Source: Gillisella taibaishanensis (GTDB lineage Bacteria > Pseudomonadota > Alphaproteobacteria > Rhizobiales > Rhizobiaceae). From it: DNA of 64,000 bases. A model generated the notes under the pieces. That model worked only from the letters and a program-made list of their open reading frames with translations, searched no databases and was not told the DNA's origin. A program made the translations under genes and the position numbers. Below, one piece after another: positions 41,433-49,975 of the stretch. Location of the stretch: NCBI RefSeq assembly GCF_001938985.1, contig NZ_MKIN01000027.1:1-64000 (forward strand), read 5' to 3'. Every line of letters starts with the position of its first letter. The stretch's first letter is position 1.

Positions 41433-44153
41433 ATGAATGTAGTCGTTGTCGAATCCCCAGCCAAAGCCAAGACGATCAACAAGTATCTCGGACCGGGATA
41501 CACGGTGCTCGCCTCCTTCGGCCATGTCCGCGACCTGCCTGCAAAGGACGGTTCGGTGCTGCCCGACCAGGATTTCGAAATGCTGTGGGAAGTCGACACC
41601 GCCTCTGCCAAGCGGATGAAAGACATCGCTGATGCGATGAAGGGAGCCGACGGCCTGTTTCTCGCGACCGACCCGGATCGCGAGGGTGAAGCGATTTCCT
41701 GGCATGTGCTGGATCTTCTGAAAAAGAAGCGGGTGATCGGCGACAAGCCGGTGAAGCGCGTTGTGTTCAACGCCATCACCAAGAAGGCCGTGCTCGATGC
41801 CATGGCCGCCCCACGCGATATCGACGTCGATCTGGTCGATGCCTATCTGGCCCGTCGCGCCATGGACTATCTGGTTGGCTTCAATCTTTCGCCGGTCCTA
41901 TGGCGCAAGCTGCCCGGCGCCCGCTCCGCCGGCCGTGTGCAATCGGTTGCCCTTAGACTGGTCTGCGACCGCGAAAACGAAATTGAGCGCTTCGTCTCCG
42001 AAGAATACTGGAACCTGTCGGCCCTGTTGAAGACGCCGCGCGGCGACGAATTCGAGGCGCGTCTCGTTTCCGCCGACGGCAAGCGCCTGCAGGCACGGGG
42101 CATCGGCAATGCCGAGACCGCCAACCGGCTGAAGGCGCTGCTCGACGGCGCGCAATATGTGGTGGAATCGGTCGAAGCGAAGCCCGTCAAGCGCAACCCG
42201 TCGCCGCCCTTTACAACTTCCACGCTACAGCAGGCCGCGTCCTCCAAGCTCGGTTTTTCCGCGTCCCGCACCATGCAGGTGGCGCAGAAGCTTTATGAAG
42301 GCGTCGATATCGGTGGCGAGACCGTCGGTCTGATCACCTATATGCGTACTGACGGCGTGCAGATGGCGCCTGAAGCCATCGACGCTGCCCGTGCCGCAAT
42401 TACCCAGCAATTCGGCCCGCGCTACATGCCGGAAAAGCCGCGCTTCTACTCCACCAAGGCCAAGAATGCCCAGGAAGCGCACGAAGCCGTGCGCCCGACC
42501 GATTTCAACCGCACGCCCGACCAGGTGCGCCGCTATCTCGACGCCGACCAGCTCAAGCTCTATGATCTGGTCTGGAAGCGCGGCATCGCCAGCCAGATGG
42601 CGTCGGCCGAAATCGAGCGGACCACGGCGGAAATCCTTGCGGACAAGGCGGGCGAAAAGGCCGGCCTGCGTGCCGTGGGCTCCGTCATCCGCTTCGACGG
42701 TTTCATTGCCGCCTATACCGATCACCGCGAAGAAGGGGAAAAGACCGAGGAGGACGACGAGGATGGTCGCCTGCCCGAGATCAACGCCCGCGAGGCTCTT
42801 GCCAAGCAAAAGGTCAATGCCAGCCAGCATTTCACCGAGCCGCCACCGCGCTACTCGGAAGCCACGCTGATCAAGAAGATGGAAGAGCTCGGCATCGGCC
42901 GTCCCTCTACCTATGCCGCGACGCTGAAAACATTGAGCGACCGCGAATATGTTGTTATCGACAAGCGTAAGCTTATCCCCGAAGCCAAGGGCCGGCTGGT
43001 CACGGCCTTCCTGGAAAGCTTCTTCACCCGCTATGTCGAATATGATTTCACCGCAGATCTCGAGGAAAAGCTCGACAAGATCTCGGCTGGCGAGCTGAAC
43101 TGGAAGGACGTGCTGCGCGAATTCTGGCAGAATTTCTTTGCCCAGATCGAGGGCACCAAGGAGTTGCGCGTCACCAACGTGCTCGACGCCCTGAACGAGG
43201 CTCTGGCCCCGCTGGTCTTCCCGAAGCGTGAGGACGGGTCCGATCCGCGCATCTGCCAGGTCTGCGGCACCGGCAATCTGTCATTGAAGCTCGGCAAATA
43301 CGGCGCTTTCGTCGGCTGCTCCAATTATCCGGAATGCAATTTCACCCGTCAGCTCACCGCCGAAGGCGGCACGGAGGCGGAAGCGCTCGGCAACGAGCCG
43401 AAAGCGCTTGGTGAAGATCCTGCGACCGGCGAGCAGATCACGCTGCGCTCGGGCCGGTTTGGCCCCTATGTTCAGCGCGGTGACGGCAAGGAGGCGAAGC
43501 GCTCTTCGCTGCCGAAGGGCTGGTCGCCAACCGATATCGATTTTGAAAAAGCGCTGTCGCTACTCTCTCTACCGCGCGAAGTCGGGCTTCACCCGGAAAC
43601 CGGCAAGCCGATCAGCGCCGGCCTCGGCCGCTATGGGCCTTTCGTGCTGCACGACGGCACCTATGCCAATCTCGAGGGCATCGAGGATGTGCTGACCATC
43701 GGCCTGAACCGAGCCGTGACCGTGCTTGCCGAAAAGCAGAGCAAGGGTCCGGGCGGACGCGGGCGTGGCACACCGGCGGCGCTGAAGGAAATCGGCGACC
43801 ATCCCGATGGCGGCGCGATCACTGTGCGTGACGGGCGCTACGGCCCTTATGTCAACTGGGGCAAGATCAACGCGACCATTCCAAAGGGCATGGACCCGCA
43901 AAGCGTGACGATGGAACAGGCGATTGCCCTGATCGTCGAGCGTGCCGCCAAGGATGGGACCAAGGCCAAGCCTGCCAAGAAGGCACCGGCGAAGAAGACG
44001 GCGGCCAAGGCCGCCGCCGGCGATGGAGACGAGGCAAAGGCTGCAAAGCCGAAGAAGGCAGCTGCCAAACCCAAAACAGCAAAGACGACGGCAGCAAAGT
44101 CCAGTGCCGCCAAGCCAAAAGCCAAAGCGGCATCGAAAACAGAGAAGGCCTGA
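41433..44153 (+). CDS. topA: DNA topoisomerase I
   Basis: 906 residues, type IA. It relaxes negative supercoils through a 5'-phosphotyrosine at Tyr303 (LITYMRTDGVQM). The Toprim domain starts at VVVESPAKAKTINKYLG and includes the acidic DPDREGEAISWH. One four-cysteine zinc motif (CQVCGTG...GCSNYPEC) and repeated glycine-rich C-terminal modules (GRFGPYVQRG, GRYGPFVLHDG, GRYGPYVNWG) follow. A Lys/Ala-rich tail from about residue 845 resembles histone H1 and probably binds DNA. rnr starts 3 nt after the stop. Confidence 0.96.
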   Translation: MNVVVVESPAKAKTINKYLGPGYTVLASFGHVRDLPAKDGSVLPDQDFEMLWEVDTASAKRMKDIADAMKGADGLFLATDPDREGEAISWHVLDLLKKKRVIGDKPVKRVVFNAITKKAVLDAMAAPRDIDVDLVDAYLARRAMDYLVGFNLSPVLWRKLPGARSAGRVQSVALRLVCDRENEIERFVSEEYWNLSALLKTPRGDEFEARLVSADGKRLQARGIGNAETANRLKALLDGAQYVVESVEAKPVKRNPSPPFTTSTLQQAASSKLGFSASRTMQVAQKLYEGVDIGGETVGLITYMRTDGVQMAPEAIDAARAAITQQFGPRYMPEKPRFYSTKAKNAQEAHEAVRPTDFNRTPDQVRRYLDADQLKLYDLVWKRGIASQMASAEIERTTAEILADKAGEKAGLRAVGSVIRFDGFIAAYTDHREEGEKTEEDDEDGRLPEINAREALAKQKVNASQHFTEPPPRYSEATLIKKMEELGIGRPSTYAATLKTLSDREYVVIDKRKLIPEAKGRLVTAFLESFFTRYVEYDFTADLEEKLDKISAGELNWKDVLREFWQNFFAQIEGTKELRVTNVLDALNEALAPLVFPKREDGSDPRICQVCGTGNLSLKLGKYGAFVGCSNYPECNFTRQLTAEGGTEAEALGNEPKALGEDPATGEQITLRSGRFGPYVQRGDGKEAKRSSLPKGWSPTDIDFEKALSLLSLPREVGLHPETGKPISAGLGRYGPFVLHDGTYANLEGIEDVLTIGLNRAVTVLAEKQSKGPGGRGRGTPAALKEIGDHPDGGAITVRDGRYGPYVNWGKINATIPKGMDPQSVTMEQAIALIVERAAKDGTKAKPAKKAPAKKTAAKAAAGDGDEAKAAKPKKAAAKPKTAKTTAAKSSAAKPKAKAASKTEKA

Positions 44154-44156
44154 CCC

Positions 44157-46511
44157 TTGAGCAAAACCCCGCGAACCGACACCCGCAGCCTCACCAACAG
44201 AACGCGGAAGGCGGAACGCGCGGCGCAGCAGGCGGCAGAAAAGAACGAGACCGTGATCATTCACGGTGCGGTGCCGCCACGCGACATCCTGATCCAGTTC
44301 ATCACTGACAATCCCGACCGGGCCTCCAAGCGCGAGATCGCCAAGGCCTTCGGGCTGAAGGGAGAAGCGCGCGTCGAGCTGAAGGAAGCGCTGCGGGCAC
44401 TGGAAGACGACGGCTTGGTCACCAAGAACCGTAAGTCGCTGAGCCGTCCCGGCGCCCTGCCGCCGGTGACCTTGCTCGACATCACCACCCGTGACAAGGA
44501 CGGCGAGTTGATCGGCCGCCCGGCGGAATGGCCCGAAGAGCTGGGCGCGGCGCCAGCTGTGGCCATTCGCCAGTCGAGCGCCGACCGCGCCAAGGGTAAG
44601 GCCCCCGTCGGTGGGCTGGGCGACCGGGTTCTTGCAAAGATCTTCCCGTCCAAGGACAGGGCTGGTCCGGCCTATACTGCCCGGATCATCAAGGTGATCG
44701 ACAAGCGGCGCGGCGCGCTGCTCGGCGTCTACCGCGAAATGGCCGGCGGCACCGGTGGACGGCTCATGCCGATCGAGCGGCGCGGTGAGGAAATGGTGAT
44801 CGAGGCTGACGATGTCGGCGATGCCCGTGACGGCGACCTTGTGGAAGTCGAGGTCGGCCGGGTCTCATCCCGCCTTGGCCTTGCCCGCGCCAAGGTGCTC
44901 TCGGTTATCGGCTCGGTTGCCTCGGAAAAGGCGATCTCGATGATCGCCATCCATGCCCAGGGAATTCCCCATATCTTCCCGCCGTCGGTGCTTGACGAGG
45001 CGGAGGCTGCCAAGCCCGCCTCGATGGCCCATCGCGAGGATTGGCGCCACCTGCCGCTTGTTACCATCGACCCGCATGACGCCAAGGATCACGACGATGC
45101 CGTGCATGCCGAGCCGGACCCCTCGCCCGACAATCCCGGCGGTGTGATCGTCACAGTCGCCATTGCAGATGTCTCCTACTATGTCCGCGCGAAGTCGGCG
45201 CTGGACAGCGAGGCGCTGAAACGCGGCAATTCCGTCTATTTCCCCGATCGGGTGGTGCCGATGCTGCCGGAGCGGATCTCCAACGATCTCTGCTCGCTGC
45301 GCGAAGGCGTCGATCGGCCGGCGCTGGCGGTGCGCATGGTGTTTTCCCATGAGGGTCGCAAGGCGAGCCACACCTTCCACCGGATCATGATGAAGAGCGC
45401 GGCCAAGCTGTCCTACCAGCAGGCTCAGGCCGCCATCGACGGCAAGCCCGACGACAAGGCCGGGCCGCTGCTGGAGCCGATCCTGAAGCCGCTCTGGGCC
45501 GCCTATGCGATCCTGAAGACGGGTCGGGACCGCCGCCAGCCGCTGGAGCTTGATATGCCCGAGCGCAAGATCGTGCTGAAGCCCGACGGTACGGTGGATC
45601 GCGTCTTCGTGCCCGAGCGGCTCGACGCCCACAAGCTGATCGAAGAAATGATGATCCAGGCCAATGTGGCCGCGGCCGAAACGCTGGAAAAGAAGCGCCA
45701 GCCGCTGATCTACCGCATCCACGACACGCCGACGCTTGCCAAGCAGGAAGTGCTGCGCGAGTTTCTGGCCACCATCGGCTTTTCGCTGGCCAAGGGCGGC
45801 AATCTGCGCTCGAATTCCTTCAACGGCATTCTGGCAAAGGCGCTGGATACCCCGCATCAGATTATCGTCAACGAGATGGTGCTGCGCTCGCAGAGCCAGG
45901 CGATTTATAGCCCTGAGAATATCGGCCATTTCGGCCTCAACCTGATGAAATATGCGCATTTCACCTCGCCGATCCGTCGCTACGCTGACCTGATCGTGCA
46001 TCGCGCGCTGGTGGGCACGCTGGGGCTTGGCGAAGGCGGCATCACGCCGGCCGAAGAGGCCTCTCTTGCCGATATCGCTGCCGAGATCTCCACCTTCGAG
46101 CGCCGCGCCATGGCGGCCGAGCGCGACACGATCAACCGGCTGATCGCCCACCATCTTGCCACCCGGATCGGTGACGAATTCGATGGCCAGGTCTCCGGCG
46201 TTACCAAATCAGGCCTGTTCATCTCGCTGCCGCAATTTGGCGCCGACGGCTTCATCCCCGTCTCGACGCTTGGCCGGGACTATTTCGTCTATGACGAGGC
46301 GCATCAGGCGCTGACCGGTGATAAGACCGGGCTTGGCTATCAGCTAGGCGATAGCGTCAGCGTCAAGCTGGTCGAAGCCGTGCCGCTGGCCGGTGCGCTG
46401 CGCTTTGAAATCCTCAGCGAGGGTAAGAAAATGCCAACCGGCATCCGCTCGTTCCACAAGGCGACGCGGCGCAAGACGCCAGGCACGCGACCGCCGCGCG
46501 GCCGGCGATAA
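44157..46511 (+). CDS. rnr: Ribonuclease R
   Basis: 784 residues, a 3'-5' exoribonuclease that degrades structured RNA. An N-terminal winged-helix region (about residues 38-95) is followed by cold-shock domains and the RNB catalytic domain with DPHDAKDHDDAVHAEPD, YFPDRVVPMLPERISNDLCSL and SPIRRYADLIVHRAL. A C-terminal S1 domain (GQVSGVTKSGLFISLPQFGADGFIP) and a basic tail end it. Translation appears to start at TTG 44157, with GAAGG 9 nt upstream, directly behind topA. Confidence 0.95.
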   Translation: MSKTPRTDTRSLTNRTRKAERAAQQAAEKNETVIIHGAVPPRDILIQFITDNPDRASKREIAKAFGLKGEARVELKEALRALEDDGLVTKNRKSLSRPGALPPVTLLDITTRDKDGELIGRPAEWPEELGAAPAVAIRQSSADRAKGKAPVGGLGDRVLAKIFPSKDRAGPAYTARIIKVIDKRRGALLGVYREMAGGTGGRLMPIERRGEEMVIEADDVGDARDGDLVEVEVGRVSSRLGLARAKVLSVIGSVASEKAISMIAIHAQGIPHIFPPSVLDEAEAAKPASMAHREDWRHLPLVTIDPHDAKDHDDAVHAEPDPSPDNPGGVIVTVAIADVSYYVRAKSALDSEALKRGNSVYFPDRVVPMLPERISNDLCSLREGVDRPALAVRMVFSHEGRKASHTFHRIMMKSAAKLSYQQAQAAIDGKPDDKAGPLLEPILKPLWAAYAILKTGRDRRQPLELDMPERKIVLKPDGTVDRVFVPERLDAHKLIEEMMIQANVAAAETLEKKRQPLIYRIHDTPTLAKQEVLREFLATIGFSLAKGGNLRSNSFNGILAKALDTPHQIIVNEMVLRSQSQAIYSPENIGHFGLNLMKYAHFTSPIRRYADLIVHRALVGTLGLGEGGITPAEEASLADIAAEISTFERRAMAAERDTINRLIAHHLATRIGDEFDGQVSGVTKSGLFISLPQFGADGFIPVSTLGRDYFVYDEAHQALTGDKTGLGYQLGDSVSVKLVEAVPLAGALRFEILSEGKKMPTGIRSFHKATRRKTPGTRPPRGRR

Positions 46512-46610
46512 GCGCGTTTGAACCGGGTTCTTGCTGCAATATAAGAGATTGCGCGCAAATGCCGCGCTGAAATGCGGGTTTCGCCATCCCATCTTTAGTC
46601 AGTTCCGCGT

Positions 46611-46712
46611 ACAGCGCCGTGCGTTTTATAAACGCACTAAGGACGCTGTAACGCTTTAAATCTGCTGCATAATTTTCTCCTTAAATCGATACCGATTTAA
46701 GGAATTATGCAG
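46611..46712. repeat. RIME1-like intergenic mosaic element with two palindromes
   Basis: Palindrome 1: ACAGCG/CGCTGT (46611-46616 with 46644-46649) encloses GTGCGTTT-tat-AAACGCAC. Palindrome 2: CTGCATAATT/AATTATGCAG (46665-46674 with 46703-46712) encloses CCTTAAATCG-atac-CGATTTAAGG with a 4-nt bulge. The size near 105 nt and the two-palindrome plan match the Rhizobium-specific intergenic mosaic element RIME1 as I recall it. Confidence 0.7.
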
Positions 46713-46743
46713 TAGGATTGACGAAAGTTCAGGAGGAACCGGC

Positions 46744-47199
46744 ATGCCTGCCACTGAAACACCCGATGTCATCCGCTTTGGCGGCGGCAAGGACGAGGCG
46801 CGCCCGCTTGGGCGGTCCATCCTGCGCGGCCTGATGTGCACCTGCCCCGCCTGCGGCTCCGGCAAGCTGTTCAACAGCTTCCTGCGACCAGTAGAGCGCT
46901 GCAGCGTCTGCGACGAGGATCTGTCGCATCAACGTGCAGACGATCTGCCACCCTATATCGTCATCATGATCGTCGGCCATGTGTTGCTGGGCGGTTTCAT
47001 GATGACGGATATGGTTTTCGTGCTGTCGACCTGGACGCATCTGGCGATCTGGACGCCGATTGCCATTCTGGTGTCACTGCTGATCATCCAACCGGTGAAA
47101 GGCGGCGTGGTGGGCCTGCAGTGGGCGCTGCGCATGCACGGCTTCAGCGGCGAGCCGGAGGTGATCGAAGACTATGACGAGCGTTACCCTCCGCAATAA
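46744..47199 (+). CDS. DUF983 family membrane protein
   Basis: 151 residues. An N-terminal zinc-ribbon-like pair of knuckles (CTCPACGSGKLF and CSVCDEDLSHQ) precedes two transmembrane helices (VIMIVGHVLLGGFMMTDMVF and LAIWTPIAILVSLLIIQPVKGG). DUF983 proteins follow rnr in many alphaproteobacteria and occur near cytochrome oxidase genes in others. The role is unknown. AGGAGG lies about 7 nt before the ATG. Confidence 0.88.
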   Translation: MPATETPDVIRFGGGKDEARPLGRSILRGLMCTCPACGSGKLFNSFLRPVERCSVCDEDLSHQRADDLPPYIVIMIVGHVLLGGFMMTDMVFVLSTWTHLAIWTPIAILVSLLIIQPVKGGVVGLQWALRMHGFSGEPEVIEDYDERYPPQ

Positions 47200-47407
47200 G
47201 CCCGGATCACCGATCCTCCCAAGGATGAGCAAAGTTGTTTTTCACCGGCAGGCCTCAAACCGGTTTCGATTTTTGCCGTAATGGAGTAAAGGGCGCGGGA
47301 GAACTGTCGCAATCTCAAACCTATGCGACCGTTACCGCCCTGGCATGACGCCTTGCGCTCGTTTCTGTTTCCGCGCACTGCGTGTAATTTACGTCTGAGG
47401 ATCTTCC

Positions 47408-48592
47408 ATGTCTGACACCAGAGACCCTGTTACAGGACATCGCGAAGAAATCCATTGGCCGTCGCTGATCGCAGCCGTCTCGTCGATCTCGGCCGTGGGT
47501 ATTGCCATCGGGCTCGGTTTGCCGCTGCTCAGCATCATCCTGGAAAAGCGCGGCATTCCTTCGACCCTGATCGGGCTCAATTCGGCCATGGCCGGCGTTG
47601 CGGCGATGATCGCCGCGCCGATCACCACAAGGCTCGCTCATCACTTCGGTGTGGCCCAGACGATGATCTGGGCGGTGCTGCTGGCGGCGCTGGGCGCGCT
47701 TGGCTTCTACTATGCTGAAGCCTTCTGGATGTGGTTCCCGCTGAGACTGGTGTTTCATGGCGCAACCACAACGCTGTTCATCCTGTCGGAATTCTGGATC
47801 AATGCCGCCGCCCCACCCTCGCGGCGCGGCTTGGTGCTGGGCATCTATGCGACGGTGCTCTCGGTTGGCTTTGCCGCAGGACCGCTGTTGTTTTCCATCG
47901 TCGGCAGCGAAGGCGTGCTGCCATTTGCCATTGGCGCCGTTGCAATCCTGATGGCCGCCATTCCGATCTTCATTGCCCGCAATGAGAGCCCGGCGCTCGA
48001 TGAGAAGCCGGAGATGCATTTCCTCCGCTATATCTTCCTAGTGCCGACGGCGACAGCTGCCGTCTTCGTGTTCGGGGCTGTCGAAGTGGGCGGGTTGTCG
48101 CTCATGCCCGTCTATGCGACGCGCATCGGCTTCAGCGAGTCTCAATCCGCCCTATTGCTGACGGTTATGGGCATCGGCAATATGGCCTTCCAGATCCCGC
48201 TCGGCATGCTCTCCGACAAGCTTAAAGATCGCCGCACGCTGCTGGGTGCGTTGGCAACCGTCGGCCTTGCCGGTTCGCTGCTGTTGCCGCTGATCTCGCA
48301 TAGCTGGATCGCCATGGCCGTGATCCTGCTGTTCTGGGGTGGATGCGTCTCCGGCCTCTACACGATCGGGCTCAGCCACCTCGGCTCGCGACTCACGGGA
48401 TCCGACCTTGCGGCGGCCAATGCAGCCTTTGTCTTTTGCTATGCAGTGGGCACCGTTGCCGGTCCACAAGTAGTGGGTGCAGCCATCGACATGGGCGGAA
48501 ACGCCGGTTTTGCATGGTCTATTGCCGGCTTCTTTGCATTATATGTGGTTCTTTCCGTCGCACGCTTGTTTTTCAAGGCCGCGCGGGGTTGA
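47408..48592 (+). CDS. Major facilitator superfamily transporter
   Basis: 394 residues with 12 predicted helices. The loop 2-3 region NSAMAGVAAMIAAPITTRLAHHFG and the repeat MAFQIPLGMLSDKLKDRRTLLGAL in the second half follow MFS motif A. It resembles the sugar/drug-efflux type found next to rpmG in rhizobia. The substrate is unknown. The rpmG promoter appears to overlap its stop codon. Confidence 0.87.
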   Translation: MSDTRDPVTGHREEIHWPSLIAAVSSISAVGIAIGLGLPLLSIILEKRGIPSTLIGLNSAMAGVAAMIAAPITTRLAHHFGVAQTMIWAVLLAALGALGFYYAEAFWMWFPLRLVFHGATTTLFILSEFWINAAAPPSRRGLVLGIYATVLSVGFAAGPLLFSIVGSEGVLPFAIGAVAILMAAIPIFIARNESPALDEKPEMHFLRYIFLVPTATAAVFVFGAVEVGGLSLMPVYATRIGFSESQSALLLTVMGIGNMAFQIPLGMLSDKLKDRRTLLGALATVGLAGSLLLPLISHSWIAMAVILLFWGGCVSGLYTIGLSHLGSRLTGSDLAAANAAFVFCYAVGTVAGPQVVGAAIDMGGNAGFAWSIAGFFALYVVLSVARLFFKAARG

Positions 48593-48616
48593 CTTTTCGG
48601 CGGCGATTTGTAGTTT
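48589..48616 (+). promoter_or_regulatory. Putative rpmG promoter
   Basis: TTGACT (48589-48594), a 16-nt spacer and TAGTTT (48611-48616), overlapping the MFS stop codon and about 70 nt before rpmG. Confidence 0.45.
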
Positions 48617-48684
48617 CCGCCCAGATTTGCCGTGGGCCTCGAAGGTCGTCACGGCTTGTGTTATTCAGGTAAGGCAGGACGACC

Positions 48685-48852
48685 ATGGCTAAGGCTACAA
48701 CCATCAAGATCAAGCTGCTGTCGACAGCCGATACGGGTTTCTTCTACGTCACCACCAAGAACAGCCGTACGATGACGGACAAGATGACGAAGACCAAGTA
48801 CGACCCGATCGCTCGCAAGCACGTCGAGTTCAAGGAAACCAAGATCAAGTAA
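48685..48852 (+). CDS. rpmG: 50S ribosomal protein L33
   Basis: 55 residues beginning MAKATTIKIKLLSTADTGFF and ending in KHVEFKETKIK. This is the cysteine-free form of L33, with YVTTKNSRTMTDKMTKTKYDP in the middle. L33 sits near the E site of the large subunit. GGCAGGACGACC precedes the ATG. A strong terminator follows. Confidence 0.96.
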   Translation: MAKATTIKIKLLSTADTGFFYVTTKNSRTMTDKMTKTKYDPIARKHVEFKETKIK

Positions 48853-48877
48853 TCTTGGTTGTCCTAGAGACATCGGA

Positions 48878-48906
48878 AAGCGCGCCCTCATCCGGCGCGC
48901 TTTTTT
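48878..48906 (+). terminator. Rho-independent terminator of rpmG
   Basis: A 9-bp perfect stem AAGCGCGCC/GGCGCGCTT with a 7-nt loop and a T6 run, 25 nt past the stop. Confidence 0.92.
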
Positions 48907-49111
48907 CGTTTGTAACGTAGGTGGCCACTCTCGGCATGTTGCGCCAGCGGTAGTGGCTTTTGCCAGGGGACCTTGTTCAAAGCTCGACTCTGGATTGATA
49001 TTGCGTTCAGGACACAGATTTGGCTCCGATGTTGAGCTTTCCTTGCCAAGACAATCACAGCTCGCCCTGCCCTGACAAGCAAAGCCCCATCGACTTGCTC
49101 TGGTGGCAAAC

Positions 49112-49260
49112 GCAAAACGCCGCCTCCAGGCTGGAGACGGCGTTTGAAACGGGGGTCGGCGGGCATGCAATAACGGCACGAGGAACCGCTTGATAATCGC
49201 ACGCCTGCCGACCAACCCCACGACCCAGGAGATGCGGCGGACCTGAGCACCATGGGGTAT
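49112..49260 (-). ncRNA. Candidate small RNA with three hairpins
   Basis: On the minus strand a TAAAAT -10 box (49267-49272) is followed by three successive hairpins. H1 is CCCCA/TGGGG (49253-49257 with 49216-49220) with an inner CAGG/CCTG. H2 is a 16-pair stem broken by one A/C mismatch (49197-49213 with 49154-49170). H3 is an 8-bp stem CGCCG-type hairpin (49115-49122 with 49138-49145) ending in TTTTGCGTTT, as in a Rho-independent terminator. No coding frame fits. I cannot assign it to a named rhizobial sRNA family. Confidence 0.55.
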
Positions 49261-49975
49261 TGCTGAATTTTATGCTTGTCGTCTTACTATCCCTCTCCTC
49301 CAGCCCGAACACGAGCATAAGGCGAGGACATGCAATCTATACAACGTGTAATGCGTGAACGATGTAGGCGTTCATTACACCTCTTCAACTGCAAGGCGCT
49401 GTAGTTGTCCTAACCTTGCGCATGTTAGTGAAAAAATCAACAATTTCTTAACTGTTGCATTTTCTCAGTGTTAGCATGGTTAAAATCTGTCCAGAGGCAT
49501 TGCGACACGACACATAGAATTAACGAGATAAACAGGCAAGTATTTTCTTGGAATTCGGGCAGTTATCAGCATTCCCATCACTTTAATTAGGTCTTCTAAA
49601 TCTCGGCCTCTTAATATAAATCGAATAATCAGCCTTCACTTCGAGTAAAACGAAGACATTCACCCCTAATTATTGATGGTATTTTAAAATATTCGAATGG
49701 CCTAAAAGCGAGTCGATCCTTCTCATAGAGATTTACCTCACGCTCACAACCTGTCTTTCGACGCGCTGGAATTGACGGCCATCCACAGCCGTTAACGGGC
49801 ACTTCAACGCAAGCGACCGCTAGATGTAGATGGGGGAAGTATAAAACGGTGGATAATTTCCAAAACGCGCATCGAGCGCTGAACCGGAGCCACAGCTGCC
49901 GTCGTCGCAACCAGAGAAACGGTCGCTACTGACCGCACCAGTTACAGGGCACAACCAACGACAATCTAAGCAGGC
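49261..49975. other. AT-richer intergenic region before the pleD 3' end
   Basis: About 700 nt without a supportable gene. It contains an inverted repeat GTGTAATG/CATTACAC (49346-49380) and a long AT-rich part (49430-49700). A 93-codon minus-strand frame at 49629-49910 lacks a recognisable product or binding site. Confidence 0.5.

Noticed and set aside
48661..49253. Minus-strand frames covering rpmG and the candidate small RNA
   Set aside because: They overlap rpmG and strong hairpins and read as random translation; rpmG and the RNA structure explain the region better.
49629..49910. A 93-codon minus-strand frame in the intergenic region before pleD
   Set aside because: No convincing binding site, composition unlike other genes, no recognisable family.
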